Shown here piece after piece: positions 7,107 to 16,285 of a stretch of DNA of 64,000 nt. The translations under genes and the position numbers were made by a program. Position 1 is the first letter of the stretch, and every line of letters starts with the position of its first letter. The stretch is taken from the NCBI GenBank assembly GCA_005877205.1, contig VBPL01000041.1:1-64000 (forward strand). The letters run 5' to 3'. The stretch is from Nitrososphaerota archaeon (GTDB lineage: Archaea; Thermoproteota; Nitrososphaeria; Nitrososphaerales; Nitrosopumilaceae). Under the pieces are notes generated by a model. The model searched no databases, was not told the DNA's origin, and saw nothing but the letters and a program-made list of their open reading frames with translations.

Positions 7107-9230
7107 TTAAACCTTATCTGGATTGTGTTTTCCCCATTGATGCAGAGCTGATGCAGTAGCAACCCAATTTCTTATGTCGTCATAGACTGGAACTTGGTTT
7201 TTCTCAATTAGCGTTGATACTTTTTGTGTATAAGGACCGCCATTTCCACCTACCAATAATGGCTTTTTGGCCTGTTTTGAAAATTCTCCTAGATAATCTA
7301 TTATTGTCTCTTCCAGCGGGTCATCCTGAAAGACAAACCAAGGCATTACAATGTCGATGTTTGGATCATCCATAAATTTCTGAATTGCGTACCTGTAATC
7401 ATCAGCATTTGCCCCTCCTGTGACATCAACAGGGTTGCCATTTCCAATAACATAAGTTGGTGGATAATGTTCTTTCATCTCCTTTAGTGTCGCTTCTGTA
7501 ACTTTACCAAGCTCCAATCCAAATTTTTCAAACTGGTCGATTGCTCCGATCATTGGACCTGCACCATTGCTTACTAATCCAACTCTATTTCCTTTTGCTG
7601 CTGGCTGCCATCCCAATCCCTTGACAACAGAAGCAAGCTCCTGATAACTATCAACAGAAATTATTCCTGCTTGTTTGAAAGCACCCATGATAATAGCATT
7701 TGAACCACCAAGCGAACCTGTATGCGAAGCTGCCTGTTTTGCCCCTAATGCAGTTCTTCCACTCTTCCAAATCACAATAGGTTTATGTTTTTCTTTCATG
7801 ACACGCTTTGCGGTTTCAATAAACTTACGACCATCACCAAACCCTTCTACATATAATGCAATTACCTTTGTTTGTGGATCGTTTGCCAGATACCATATCA
7901 TGTCTGCTTCATCGACATCTGACCTGTTACCATAACTTACCATTTTTGACAATCCAAAGGAATCTGCTGTCTCAAGGAAGCTTATTCCCATAGTTCCGCT
8001 TTGAGATAATAGTGCAACTGGTCCCAACCTTGCGCGAATCATTCTTGCCTGGCCTTGGAATGCACAGTCTAATCTGTTTGCAGCATTAAACATACCAATG
8101 CAATTTGGACCTATTATTCTGATTTCGTGGTGTTCGGAGAGTCTCTTTATCTCAGCTTCGTACGCTGCTCTTTCGCCACCGAGTTCTTTTCCTCCGCCCG
8201 AAACAATCACAACATTGTGGATTCCTTTCTTTGCACAGGTTTCCAAAACAGGTGGAGTTACGGAAAGGTCAACACATACTATAACCAAATCAATTGGTTC
8301 GGTAACAGATTCAAGTGAGGGATAGCATTTGAGCCCGAGGATCTCTTCAGCTTTGGGATTTATTGGATAGACTTTACCTTTGTAGTCGTGCTTTGCTATG
8401 CTATCAAGAACCGAGTTTCCAATTTTACCAGGCGTAGCAGACGCACCTACAAGGGCAACAGACTTTGGTGTGAAGAAGGTTTCCATGAATTCGATATTGG
8501 GTCGGGTAGCAGAGATTGCATCTTTTTTGAATTCTTTTCGCAAAATAATTTTTGCGTCAACTACGTGATATGATTTTGGATATACCACAATTGGGTTAAA
8601 GTCAACACTGTCAAAGTAACCAGCATTGTCTACTCCTATCTTTCCTATCTGAACAAGTGCTTTTGCAAGCATATTCAAATCGATAGGCTTACTTCCTCTA
8701 TAACCTTGCAGGATCTTTGAACCCTTCAGTTCTGCAAGCATTGACTTTGCATCATCTACAGTAATCGGAAGCATTCTGAAAGCAACATCTCTGAAAATTT
8801 CTGTCAAGACTCCGCCTAGTCCAACCATTATTACTGGACCAAACTGAGGATCGTTTTGAAGTCCTACGATAATCTCAACACCTTGAGGAACCATCTTTTC
8901 AAGTAAGATCCCTTTTAACCGGACTCCATTCTTCTTTGAGAGTCTTGAATACATCTCAGTGAATGTCTTCTTCACTTCTTTTTCATTCTGTAGTCCTACC
9001 TTTACTCCGCCAACATCTGTCTTGTGAAGAATTTGTGGTGATACAACTTTCATGACAAGAGGAAAACCAAGTTTCTTAGCTTCCTTGGTTGCCTCTTTAG
9101 CTGTATTTACCAAGGCATATCCTGGAACTTTAACTCCATATTTTCTCAGGACTGCTTTTGAGAGATCTTCTGTGATTACCTTATGATCAGTTGAAATGGT
9201 TTCTTCAAAAATCTTTGTGACCGTGCTCAA
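7107..9230 (-). CDS. ADP-forming acyl-CoA ligase, likely 3-hydroxypropionate-CoA ligase
   Basis: A fused ADP-forming acyl-CoA synthetase of about 707 residues with the order ATP-grasp, CoA-binding, ligase. The ATP-grasp part has [20 protein letters not shown] near residues 57-76. The CoA-binding domain starts at [17 protein letters not shown] near residue 260. The phosphorylated histidine lies in [11 protein letters not shown]. In ammonia-oxidising archaea such enzymes activate 3-hydroxypropionate or 4-hydroxybutyrate at low ATP cost; the neighbouring dehydratase favours 3-hydroxypropionate. I chose the TTG at 9230, with GGTGA nearby. A GTG at 9278 would add 16 residues. Confidence 0.85.
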   Translation of the reverse strand: MSTVTKIFEETISTDHKVITEDLSKAVLRKYGVKVPGYALVNTAKEATKEAKKLGFPLVMKVVSPQILHKTDVGGVKVGLQNEKEVKKTFTEMYSRLSKKNGVRLKGILLEKMVPQGVEIIVGLQNDPQFGPVIMVGLGGVLTEIFRDVAFRMLPITVDDAKSMLAELKGSKILQGYRGSKPIDLNMLAKALVQIGKIGVDNAGYFDSVDFNPIVVYPKSYHVVDAKIILRKEFKKDAISATRPNIEFMETFFTPKSVALVGASATPGKIGNSVLDSIAKHDYKGKVYPINPKAEEILGLKCYPSLESVTEPIDLVIVCVDLSVTPPVLETCAKKGIHNVVIVSGGGKELGGERAAYEAEIKRLSEHHEIRIIGPNCIGMFNAANRLDCAFQGQARMIRARLGPVALLSQSGTMGISFLETADSFGLSKMVSYGNRSDVDEADMIWYLANDPQTKVIALYVEGFGDGRKFIETAKRVMKEKHKPIVIWKSGRTALGAKQAASHTGSLGGSNAIIMGAFKQAGIISVDSYQELASVVKGLGWQPAAKGNRVGLVSNGAGPMIGAIDQFEKFGLELGKVTEATLKEMKEHYPPTYVIGNGNPVDVTGGANADDYRYAIQKFMDDPNIDIVMPWFVFQDDPLEETIIDYLGEFSKQAKKPLLVGGNGGPYTQKVSTLIEKNQVPVYDDIRNWVATASALHQWGKHNPDKV

Positions 9231-9337
9231 AACGGATTCACCACTTTTTTCTTTACAGATTGAGAATCTTTGACCCACCTAACTTGTGATATCATAACTA
9301 AATTCGAAAGTCTAAATGTCTTTATATTAAACTTTTG

Positions 9338-10027
9338 TCAAAGATTGAATTCTGACTTGAAATTCCGGTAAAACACACTCATGTTGTTTTGAATTGTGTC
9401 TATATTCTCGGGTATTTTTTTTGCTATTTCTTCTGGATCGATGTAAGGAACAGCATTGAGTTCGTTTTTAGACTTTTCAAGCCATAATCGTATGGTTGAT
9501 TCATCTACTTCAAGATGAAATTGTACGCCCACTGCGCTACGAAGTTTGAATGCTTGATTTTCGTAATCTTTTGAATGAGCCAGTCGTATGGCACCACTAG
9601 GAAGCTCAAAAGTGTCTCCGTGCCAATGAAATACCATGGCAGGACTCTTAATCCCATAGAAAAGCTTCGAGTCAGACATATTATCAAATTCAACATCGTG
9701 ATAGAAACCAATTTCTTTTTTGTTTCCCCGATAAACGCTTGCCCCAAATGCTTTTGCGATTAGTTGGGAGCCTAAACATATTCCAAGGATAGGTATGTTC
9801 CTTCTGACTGACTCTCTTATGAGGTTGAGTTCTTCGTTAAGGTACGGGAGATCATCGTTTGCACTCTCGGGTGCACCAAGAATCACTATGGCTCGTGGAT
9901 CTATTGAAGGAATCTTTTCTTTTTTTGCCAAGACAGTTGTAGTTTTGAATCCATCTCTGCTAAGTAATTCCCCCAGAACAGCAGGCCCTTCATATCTTGC
10001 GTTTTGTATGATTAGTATGTCGAACAT
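9338..10027 (-). CDS. Class I glutamine amidotransferase-like protein
   Basis: A 229-residue GATase1 domain resembling the GMP synthase glutaminase but without a synthase partner. The nucleophile elbow ILGICLGSQLIAKAFG carries the Cys near residue 83, and the catalytic His/Glu pair is in VQFHLEVDE near residue 172. It should release ammonia from glutamine or cleave a gamma-glutamyl bond. The acceptor is unknown. The start lies 46 bases from the divergent mini-Toprim gene (using its GTG start). Confidence 0.8.
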   Translation of the reverse strand: MFDILIIQNARYEGPAVLGELLSRDGFKTTTVLAKKEKIPSIDPRAIVILGAPESANDDLPYLNEELNLIRESVRRNIPILGICLGSQLIAKAFGASVYRGNKKEIGFYHDVEFDNMSDSKLFYGIKSPAMVFHWHGDTFELPSGAIRLAHSKDYENQAFKLRSAVGVQFHLEVDESTIRLWLEKSKNELNAVPYIDPEEIAKKIPENIDTIQNNMSVFYRNFKSEFNL

Positions 10028-10073
10028 TCAGATCGTTGAGAATTGCTTAATATTATCAGTTCTAAATAAGTTT

Positions 10074-10493
10074 GTGAATCTTGACGATGTTGAAATAACT
10101 GAGGTTCAAAATTTTGTTAGAATACTTAACTCAAAGAAGAACAGCATAGTTGTAGTTGAAGGAAAAAAGGATGAGGATGCTTTAAAGAGACTGGGGTTTT
10201 CTGGAAGAGTATGCCAATTTCACAGTTTCAAAGGGTTGGCAAGATTTGTAGATTCAATGCCACAAAATAAGCGTCTCATCATACTTCTTGATTCGGATAG
10301 GAAGGGCCGATACCTTACTCGTAGAATAATATCTCAGCTTCAACACAAAATGTCCATAGATTTATCCTTCAAGAGAAAACTCATGGCTATTACGAAAGGC
10401 AAGGTAAGGAATGTTGAGGATCTCTCATCCTATGCAGAGGTATTGGAGAATGACAATAAGCACTTATATCATCCTTTGAAGAAAATAGATTGA
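10074..10493 (+). CDS. Small Toprim-domain protein
   Basis: A Toprim core is visible: SIVVVEGKKDEDALKRLG supplies the glutamate motif and LIILLDSDRKGRYL the DxD motif that binds Mg2+. Small primase-like Toprim proteins of about 130 residues occur widely in archaea. I chose the GTG at 10074 because an AT-rich TATA-like stretch (about 10048) sits 26 bases upstream; an ATG at 10017 would overlap the divergent amidotransferase start. DnaG begins 23 bases downstream, so RNA processing or priming functions may be linked. Confidence 0.75.
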   Translation: MNLDDVEITEVQNFVRILNSKKNSIVVVEGKKDEDALKRLGFSGRVCQFHSFKGLARFVDSMPQNKRLIILLDSDRKGRYLTRRIISQLQHKMSIDLSFKRKLMAITKGKVRNVEDLSSYAEVLENDNKHLYHPLKKID

Positions 10494-10516
10494 TCAAAAA
10501 TTAAGAGGGTTATGAT

Positions 10517-11662
10517 TTGCCATATAGTGGAATTGTCAAGTATCACGTTAAGCTCAGCTTTGACGTCGATGGACTCGTTGAGAAGGCCGACATAATAGGT
10601 GCAATTTTTGGCCAAACAGAGGGACTGCTTGGCCCAGAGATGAACCTAAATGAACTTCAGAAGGTCTCCAAAGTGGGAAGAATCGAGGTCAATACTACGA
10701 CAACGACTAACCAAACAAAGGGAGACGCACTAATACCCATGAGCACTGATATCAACACAGCAGCCTTGATAGCTGCAGCCATTGAAAGTATAGATAAAGT
10801 AGGCCCATTTCAAGCTGCATTCAAGCTGGAAGCAATTGAAGACGTGCGCTCGGCTAAAAAAAAGGAAATCGTGGATAGAGCTCGTGAGATCGTCCAAAAA
10901 TGGTCAACAAAAACAATTAGCGAAGGAGATGAAATGCTAAAGGACGTATCCGAAGTCACATCCACAGGTAAACTAACTACTTTTGGAAAGGAAAAGTTAG
11001 CATGCGGCTCTGGAGTCTTCGACTCACCGTGGATAATACTAGTTGAAGGCAGAGCAGATGTGATAAATCTTTTACGAGCAGGTTTTGATAATGCGCTTGC
11101 AATAGAAGGCGCAAAAATTGACGAATCAATAAAATCGCTCTGTGAATCAAAATCAAAAGTCGTGGCATTTCTGGACGGTGACAGGGCTGGCGGATTTATT
11201 CTAAAAGAGCTCAAGTCAATGGTTCGTATAGATGTAGTCCACCGAGCACCAGAGGATGTCGAGGTTGAGGAACTGACACCTATGCAGATAGTGGAAATCC
11301 TCAAAGATACAGCCGAAGACATGAAGAAAGAAACTACAAAGCCGAGATTGCAAGACCCTAAGGATGAACCAATAGCAAATGTTGCAAAGAAAGTGTATCC
11401 AGATCTCAACGAGTCTCTTGAGGCAGTTGCATTAGATGAAGAACTCAATGAAGTTTTCAAGGTCCCAGTAAGTGAGGTTGTAGGAAAGCTTTCTCCAGGG
11501 TCTGGTATAAAGTACCTCGTACTGGATGGAATCATAACACAAAGACTAATTGATTCTGCAAAACAAGCCGGAATAGAATGTGTAATAGGGCATAGGATGG
11601 CCAATCTCAAATCTGCTGATGGATTGACACTCAAAACATTTACAGAGCTTGGTATTGCATAA
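10517..11662 (+). CDS. dnaG: Archaeal DnaG-like primase / exosome-associated protein
   Basis: The 381-residue product has the archaeal DnaG N-terminus with GLLGPEMNLNELQKVSKVGR and a Toprim domain with VEGRADVINLLRAG (Glu motif) and VVAFLDGDRAGGFI (DxD motif). In archaea this protein has primase activity and is also a stable exosome subunit that binds poly-A RNA. The long charged linker after residue 255 is usual. The start is TTG. It forms a same-strand group with the mini-Toprim gene upstream and RibK six bases downstream. Confidence 0.92.
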   Translation: MPYSGIVKYHVKLSFDVDGLVEKADIIGAIFGQTEGLLGPEMNLNELQKVSKVGRIEVNTTTTTNQTKGDALIPMSTDINTAALIAAAIESIDKVGPFQAAFKLEAIEDVRSAKKKEIVDRAREIVQKWSTKTISEGDEMLKDVSEVTSTGKLTTFGKEKLACGSGVFDSPWIILVEGRADVINLLRAGFDNALAIEGAKIDESIKSLCESKSKVVAFLDGDRAGGFILKELKSMVRIDVVHRAPEDVEVEELTPMQIVEILKDTAEDMKKETTKPRLQDPKDEPIANVAKKVYPDLNESLEAVALDEELNEVFKVPVSEVVGKLSPGSGIKYLVLDGIITQRLIDSAKQAGIECVIGHRMANLKSADGLTLKTFTELGIA

Positions 11663-11667
11663 GATCA

Positions 11668-12357
11668 ATGCCGGAACTTAAAATACAACACATCCTTACT
11701 CTTGCAGAACTTTTTGCTAAAGGGGCGCGGTATAATTTCATACCAATAACAACATCATCTCTGGGAAAGAGTATTCGCAAATCTCAACAGGCCGCATCAA
11801 AACATCTTTTGGAGCTTGAAGCCAGTGGATATATTGAGAGATTGCGAAGTGGGCCAAAAGTTTCTGTGAGGATCACAACTAGAGGGCATGCAGAAATATC
11901 AAAGATATTTTCAATTCTAAAAGTAAGCCTTGAGACATCCCCATCATACATTGAGTTCAAAGGCGCAATAATTTCCGGAATGGGGGAAGGTGCTTATTAC
12001 ATGTCATTGAAAGGGTATGCAAAGCAATTCAAGGCAAAACTTGGTTATGTTCCATTTCCTGGCACTCTAAACGTAAAGTTGAAAGACAAAGAGTTCATCG
12101 AAGCAAAACGCACTCTAGACGCATATCCTGCTATGATGATAAACGGTTTTTCAGACGACAAGCGCACCTACGGATGGGTAAAATGTTATCCTGCAAGGGT
12201 TAACAACCTCATCGACGCAGCCTTGATTTTATTGGAGAGAACTCATCACGATGATTCTGTAATAGAGCTAATCTCTAAAGACAACATAAAGAAGTCAACT
12301 AAACTGTCTACAGGTTCCCAGATCTCAATACGCGTACCCATAAAACCTAGTCCATGA
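11668..12357 (+). CDS. ribK: CTP-dependent riboflavin kinase with N-terminal HTH
   Basis: Archaeal RibK phosphorylates riboflavin to FMN using CTP. The C-terminal half holds SGMGEGAYYMSLKGY and the substrate-loop region GYVPFPGTLNVKL near residues 125-137. The N-terminal 85 residues form a winged helix (SQQAASKHLLELEASGYIER), so the protein may also regulate transcription, a fusion known in several archaea. The gene faces the FAD synthetase gene ribL, placing FMN and FAD steps side by side. Confidence 0.92.
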   Translation: MPELKIQHILTLAELFAKGARYNFIPITTSSLGKSIRKSQQAASKHLLELEASGYIERLRSGPKVSVRITTRGHAEISKIFSILKVSLETSPSYIEFKGAIISGMGEGAYYMSLKGYAKQFKAKLGYVPFPGTLNVKLKDKEFIEAKRTLDAYPAMMINGFSDDKRTYGWVKCYPARVNNLIDAALILLERTHHDDSVIELISKDNIKKSTKLSTGSQISIRVPIKPSP

Positions 12358-12373
12358 ATTAAATCTCAATTGC

Positions 12374-13000
12374 TCACAGGCCGTAAATTGATTTTCCATA
12401 ATCGCTCTCTATTTTTGAACTCTTTATGTCTGGGATGGGAGACTGTAATCTAGCAATTGACACATCAACACCAATTTTCTTGCATCCATCTACTATGAAT
12501 TTCTCCTGATGAATTTGGTCGTATCCTAGTGCTATGATATCAGGTTTTACAAGCTTGACCGTCTTGAAAATATCTCCTTCATAACCAACCATGGCATAAT
12601 CAACCATTGAAAGTGAACTAACCATTTCTCTTCGTAATTCCATGTTGTGAAGGGGTATTCTGTTTTTCATTTTTTGTGCAGTACTATCAGTCGCAATTAC
12701 AACTATCAAGACATTACCTAGAGCCTTTGCAGCCCTGAGCGTATGCAAATGCCCAGGATGAATGATGTCAAAAACTCCGCCTGCAAGAACTACTCGTATT
12801 GAACCTCTTCCCAGCTCTGTTAAGGTTTTCTTGTCTTTTTCGATAAAACCATTTTTTACAAGAGATTCTATTCTTTCTGATAGATAGTCCAAACTCACAG
12901 ACAACTTTCTTTTTAGAATCTCCACATGATTCTCTCCAGAAAGAGACGAAACATAGTAAGCTGAAATTATTTCCTTATCAAACACATCCAAATGTATCAC
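12374..13000 (-). CDS. ribL: FAD synthetase RibL-like nucleotidyltransferase with HTH
   Basis: A cytidylyltransferase-fold domain begins near residue 70 with VVLAGGVFDIIHPGHLHTLR, containing the HxGH nucleotide-binding motif, followed by VVIATDSTAQKMKNR and DIIALGYDQ. This is the archaeal RibL type that makes FAD from FMN. The first 65 residues look like a winged helix (LSERIESLVKNGFIEKDKKT), mirroring the HTH of the adjacent RibK. Glycerol-3-phosphate cytidylyltransferase is the main alternative; the ribK neighbour favours RibL. Confidence 0.85.
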   Translation of the reverse strand: MIHLDVFDKEIISAYYVSSLSGENHVEILKRKLSVSLDYLSERIESLVKNGFIEKDKKTLTELGRGSIRVVLAGGVFDIIHPGHLHTLRAAKALGNVLIVVIATDSTAQKMKNRIPLHNMELRREMVSSLSMVDYAMVGYEGDIFKTVKLVKPDIIALGYDQIHQEKFIVDGCKKIGVDVSIARLQSPIPDIKSSKIESDYGKSIYGL

Positions 13001-13028
13001 CAGGCAAAGCTTCTACTACCTGCTTAAT

Positions 13029-14075
13029 CTATAAACTCTGTGCCCAGGGATCTATTCCCTTTGACAGACGTAATGCGTCTATCAGACCTTCAGCATATCC
13101 TACGCTCAATACAGCAAGTTCGTCTTTCCCTTCTTTTTGAAATTTCTCAGCATCGTCTAAGTATAGATGTGCATTTTCTATAATTGGTTGCACATCTTTA
13201 TTGTCCTTGAACTGCCTTTGTACTTCTTCAAGTGCCTTTCTTGCTTTTGGTAAGTACTTTAGAAGCATTTGTTGTGATATTTTTTGAATTTTGGACGAGT
13301 TATCTGATGGATCATCTAAACATTTGGCTAAGGTCTTGATGGCGTCATCCTCCGTAAAATGTAACTTACCTGGTATGATAATGGTGTGGGGTGGCTTTCC
13401 AAAATCAGCATCCATAAGCGATGACAATTTACCCGCAATAATGCTCTGATTTTTTGTACCAATTCGTGATGCAACCATCGCAAATATTGATTCGTTTATC
13501 ACGTTTCTTTTTTGTGAACCTTCTGTAAGAAGAAGATTCGAGAATGCTTCCTTGGGTCCTAAAAAGAAATTGGTATCGCTGTTATATTCCAAAATCAAGA
13601 TACTGTGGCTATCTCTTATCAGATTTTCATAAATGGTGTAATACACGGTTGTCAAAGACGAAATCTCCCTCATGATGGTAACAGGTCGACCTATCTTGTA
13701 ATGATGTAATCCACATTCTCCCACAAGCGATGTTATTGCAGAGGCGCCATGTATTGTCCTTGTTCCAATTTTTTCTGTTTCTGCTCTAGTACGTAACTCA
13801 ATGTGAGTAGTTGCCACATAGGGATCGCCATATGAAAGTAGAACAACTGTCTTTCTTTTGGCTTCTAGAAGAATCGTTTTACCATCTTCCACCATCCAGC
13901 GTGGTGCAATCTTGAACTTTCTTCTAACAAGTTTCTCAATTTTTGATACTTCCTGCTTTCCTATGGGACTTGTAAAATTCTCAAGGAAAATAACATCGGC
14001 CTTTTTTATAATCTTAAGTGTGTTTGAACTAATTCCATCTATGCCAGAAATGCCAAGACCAATAAACCATAACAT
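13029..14075 (-). CDS. dphB: Diphthine synthase with C-terminal DUF357-like extension
   Basis: DphB methylates the modified histidine of elongation factor 2 on the way to diphthamide. The N-terminus MLWFIGLGISGIDGIS and the VVLLSYGDPYVATTH motif are those of the tetrapyrrole-methylase fold. A normal DphB has roughly 250-270 residues; this one has 348. The extra C-terminal helices (about 265-345) contain LYLDDAEKFQKEGKDELA followed by a YAEGLIDALR motif, typical of DUF357, a helical domain usually encoded separately. It is 50 bases downstream of lysK on the same strand. Confidence 0.9.
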   Translation of the reverse strand: MLWFIGLGISGIDGISSNTLKIIKKADVIFLENFTSPIGKQEVSKIEKLVRRKFKIAPRWMVEDGKTILLEAKRKTVVLLSYGDPYVATTHIELRTRAETEKIGTRTIHGASAITSLVGECGLHHYKIGRPVTIMREISSLTTVYYTIYENLIRDSHSILILEYNSDTNFFLGPKEAFSNLLLTEGSQKRNVINESIFAMVASRIGTKNQSIIAGKLSSLMDADFGKPPHTIIIPGKLHFTEDDAIKTLAKCLDDPSDNSSKIQKISQQMLLKYLPKARKALEEVQRQFKDNKDVQPIIENAHLYLDDAEKFQKEGKDELAVLSVGYAEGLIDALRLSKGIDPWAQSL

Positions 14076-14125
14076 AGCAGAAGTTCACCTGTTGTATATT
14101 TTGAGTTTCGTTTTGTGTTGCTCTA

Positions 14126-15271
14126 CTATGTGGATACTTTTTGTGGTTTAATTGGCCTTGCATGTAATCGTTTTAGGTGTTGTAGCGTTCGCTTAAACAC
14201 CTCAACACTCCTAAGGTATTCATCCGTGAACACTCGTTCGTCAATTGTGTGGGAGGCATGAGGATCACCAGGACCGTAGGTTACAACCGGTATATTCAAA
14301 GCATTTCCGATGATATTCATATCTCCTGTACCAGTTTTTCTTATTAGCTGTGGCCTTGCCTTTTCTACGTCAATGACGCCCAGTGTTAGTGCCCTCACAA
14401 GTGGAGAATTATGTGGTGCTTCAAAGGGTTCGGTTTCATCCAATATTGAATAAAATGCATTTACACCTTGCTTCTTTGCAATTTCTTGAACCGTGGTTGC
14501 AATCTTTTCTCCCACCATCTTGCAGTTCATGTCTACCGGTATCCTGATATCCAAAATGGCATCACATTCTAGGGCTGTCACGTTGTGGCTTGTACCGCCC
14601 TTGATCTCAGTGAGAGCAGCCGTTAACATCAGGCCCTTTGGTTTATTAGATTGATTGCCTTCTAATACATTCTTTAATGCATTAGTAAAAACATATGATT
14701 CCTCTATCGCATTTTTTGCTAGCCAAGGAGCACTTGCGTGAGCACTGTTACCAACATTTATTTTTAGATTTATGGCTATCCTGCCCTTGTATGCAATTGT
14801 GATATTTCTAATTCCGCTGGGTTCTCCAAAAATTGCATAATCTATGTCGGGTTTTTGTTTTACAAGACTCTTTATCCCAGTTGCATTTCCTTCTTCGTCT
14901 ACAACTCCTGCAAAGACTACGGTTCCGCTATTGTTTTGAAGAGAGGCTGCTGCAATAAGCATGGCCATCAACGACGCTTTTGCATCTGAGGCTCCGCGGC
15001 CATAAATAAACCCATTTTCGTTTTTTACCTTAATCTTTCCAGGTACCGTGTCCATATGGCCACATAATAAGATCTTTGGAGAGCCAGAGCCTTTTGTTGC
15101 GATCAGATTACCTACTTCATCGATGCGTATATTTTCAAATCCAAGATCATCACATTTGTCAGCCAAGAACTCGGCTAGTTGTTTTTCTGACAGAGAAGGA
15201 GTATATAGTCTCAGAGCCTTCTCTAGCATCTTTATGGAGTACCTGGGTGTAATGGTTATTGAAGAGTCCAA
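14126..15271 (-). CDS. lysK: [LysW]-lysine/[LysW]-ornithine hydrolase (M20 peptidase)
   Basis: A 381-residue M20-family zinc carboxypeptidase that releases lysine (and probably ornithine) from the LysW carrier. Metal ligands are visible in LLCGHMDTVPG (His/Asp), RGASDAKASL (Asp), VDEEGNATG (Glu/Glu) and DPHASHTIDERVFTDE (His). It starts with TTG three bases after the lysX stop, so it is translated from the same message. ArgE or DapE would be the alternative names, but the LysW neighbours decide for LysK. Confidence 0.88.
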   Translation of the reverse strand: MDSSITITPRYSIKMLEKALRLYTPSLSEKQLAEFLADKCDDLGFENIRIDEVGNLIATKGSGSPKILLCGHMDTVPGKIKVKNENGFIYGRGASDAKASLMAMLIAAASLQNNSGTVVFAGVVDEEGNATGIKSLVKQKPDIDYAIFGEPSGIRNITIAYKGRIAINLKINVGNSAHASAPWLAKNAIEESYVFTNALKNVLEGNQSNKPKGLMLTAALTEIKGGTSHNVTALECDAILDIRIPVDMNCKMVGEKIATTVQEIAKKQGVNAFYSILDETEPFEAPHNSPLVRALTLGVIDVEKARPQLIRKTGTGDMNIIGNALNIPVVTYGPGDPHASHTIDERVFTDEYLRSVEVFKRTLQHLKRLHARPIKPQKVST

Positions 15272-15274
15272 TTC

Positions 15275-16123
15275 TTATCTTCTCGACTTTATTGCGTAAT
15301 CAATCATCAAGGCTGGTATATCTACGCCAGTAACTCTAACGGTATTTTTGTATTCCGTTGTATTGTTAACCTCGTGAACTACCAAGCCCCTTTCCCTGCT
15401 TTCCATAAGATCGATACCAACTATTTGACCCTGAACAGCATTTTTTGCTTTGACACAAATATCTTCAAGCTCCTTAGTAACCTTACATTGTTCTGCCTTG
15501 CCGCCTAATGCCATGTTCGTTTTCCACTGGCCATTCCCAGAATATCTGTATATTGCTGCAACAACTTTGTCCCCTATTGTAATTGCCCTAAGATCTCGAG
15601 GCGGCCTGTCAACAAATTCCTCCAAATAGTATACTTGATAAATTGGATACATCTTCTCCCTTGTTTCCATTATGCCTTCGGCTGAATCACGATCTTTTAG
15701 TAATGCTATCATTCTACCCCAGCTTCCAACCGTAGGTTTCAATACCATCGGATAACCTCTTTTCTCAAGAAGTTCTAGAGCAGATTCCTCCGAGAAAGCT
15801 ACAGCACTGAAGGGAGTGGGTATTCCGTGTTTCGCTAGAAGCATATGAGTAAACAATTTATTTCCAGCGAAAATGCTAGTGTTCAAGGAGTTTATCACGT
15901 TTACTCCTTTACCTTCAAGTGCTGCAGTAGAATGAAGACTACGGTAATAGCTAACACATCTTTGGATAACAGTTCCAAAATTTTCTTCATTTTTATCCAA
16001 GTTTACAAATAAGTTCTTACAGTCTACCATCTTTGTATCGATGCCCTTTGCCTTGGCAGCATCGAAGAGAGCTTTTTCTTCCCACCTGATGGTATCGTAG
16101 AGAATCGATAAACTCGAGCTCAC
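15275..16123 (-). CDS. lysX: Alpha-aminoadipate-[LysW] ligase
   Basis: A 282-residue ATP-grasp ligase that joins the amino group of alpha-aminoadipate to the C-terminal residue of LysW. ATP-grasp motifs include PMVLKPTVGSWGR near residue 125 and the C-terminal HEVNNTTEYKN. The tail TTEYKNTVRVTGVDIPALM resembles bacterial LysX more than the second ligase at 21.1 kb does, and homocitrate synthase is in the same operon, so I assign lysine specificity here. The GTG start overlaps the lysW stop as GTGA. Confidence 0.82.
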   Translation of the reverse strand: MSSSLSILYDTIRWEEKALFDAAKAKGIDTKMVDCKNLFVNLDKNEENFGTVIQRCVSYYRSLHSTAALEGKGVNVINSLNTSIFAGNKLFTHMLLAKHGIPTPFSAVAFSEESALELLEKRGYPMVLKPTVGSWGRMIALLKDRDSAEGIMETREKMYPIYQVYYLEEFVDRPPRDLRAITIGDKVVAAIYRYSGNGQWKTNMALGGKAEQCKVTKELEDICVKAKNAVQGQIVGIDLMESRERGLVVHEVNNTTEYKNTVRVTGVDIPALMIDYAIKSRR

Positions 16124-16284
16124 TGGCCCCAGTCCTCACCAACAGTTTGTGCTGGTTTCAACTCAAAGCCGGAGGATCCCTTTGCAAGCTCAAAACTTGT
16201 CCCACAGTCTGGGCATGTTACTATCTCTCCTTCTATTGAATCCTTTGGAGGATTGATACTGGCATCACATTCTGGACATTTCAT
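16120..16284 (-). CDS. lysW: LysW-type carrier protein ending in Gln
   Basis: A 54-residue acidic carrier with a zinc ribbon: CPEC at 3-6 and CPDC at 24-27. Canonical LysW ends in EDWGE, and the side-chain carboxyl of the last Glu forms the bond with the substrate. This copy ends EDWGQ, read from codons GGC CAG TGA, so the acceptor carboxyl is an amide. The second copy at 21.9 kb keeps the Glu. The ATG is one base past the stop of homocitrate synthase, and the stop overlaps the lysX start by four bases. Possible explanations are deamidation, an inactive or regulatory copy, or a sequence error. Confidence 0.9.
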   Translation of the reverse strand: MKCPECDASINPPKDSIEGEIVTCPDCGTSFELAKGSSGFELKPAQTVGEDWGQ

Positions 16285-16285
16285 G

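Noticed and set aside
10810-11634. Long 274-codon open frame on the minus strand inside dnaG
   Set aside because: It lies wholly within the clear DnaG coding frame, is Ser/Thr-rich without domains, and is a shadow of that gene.
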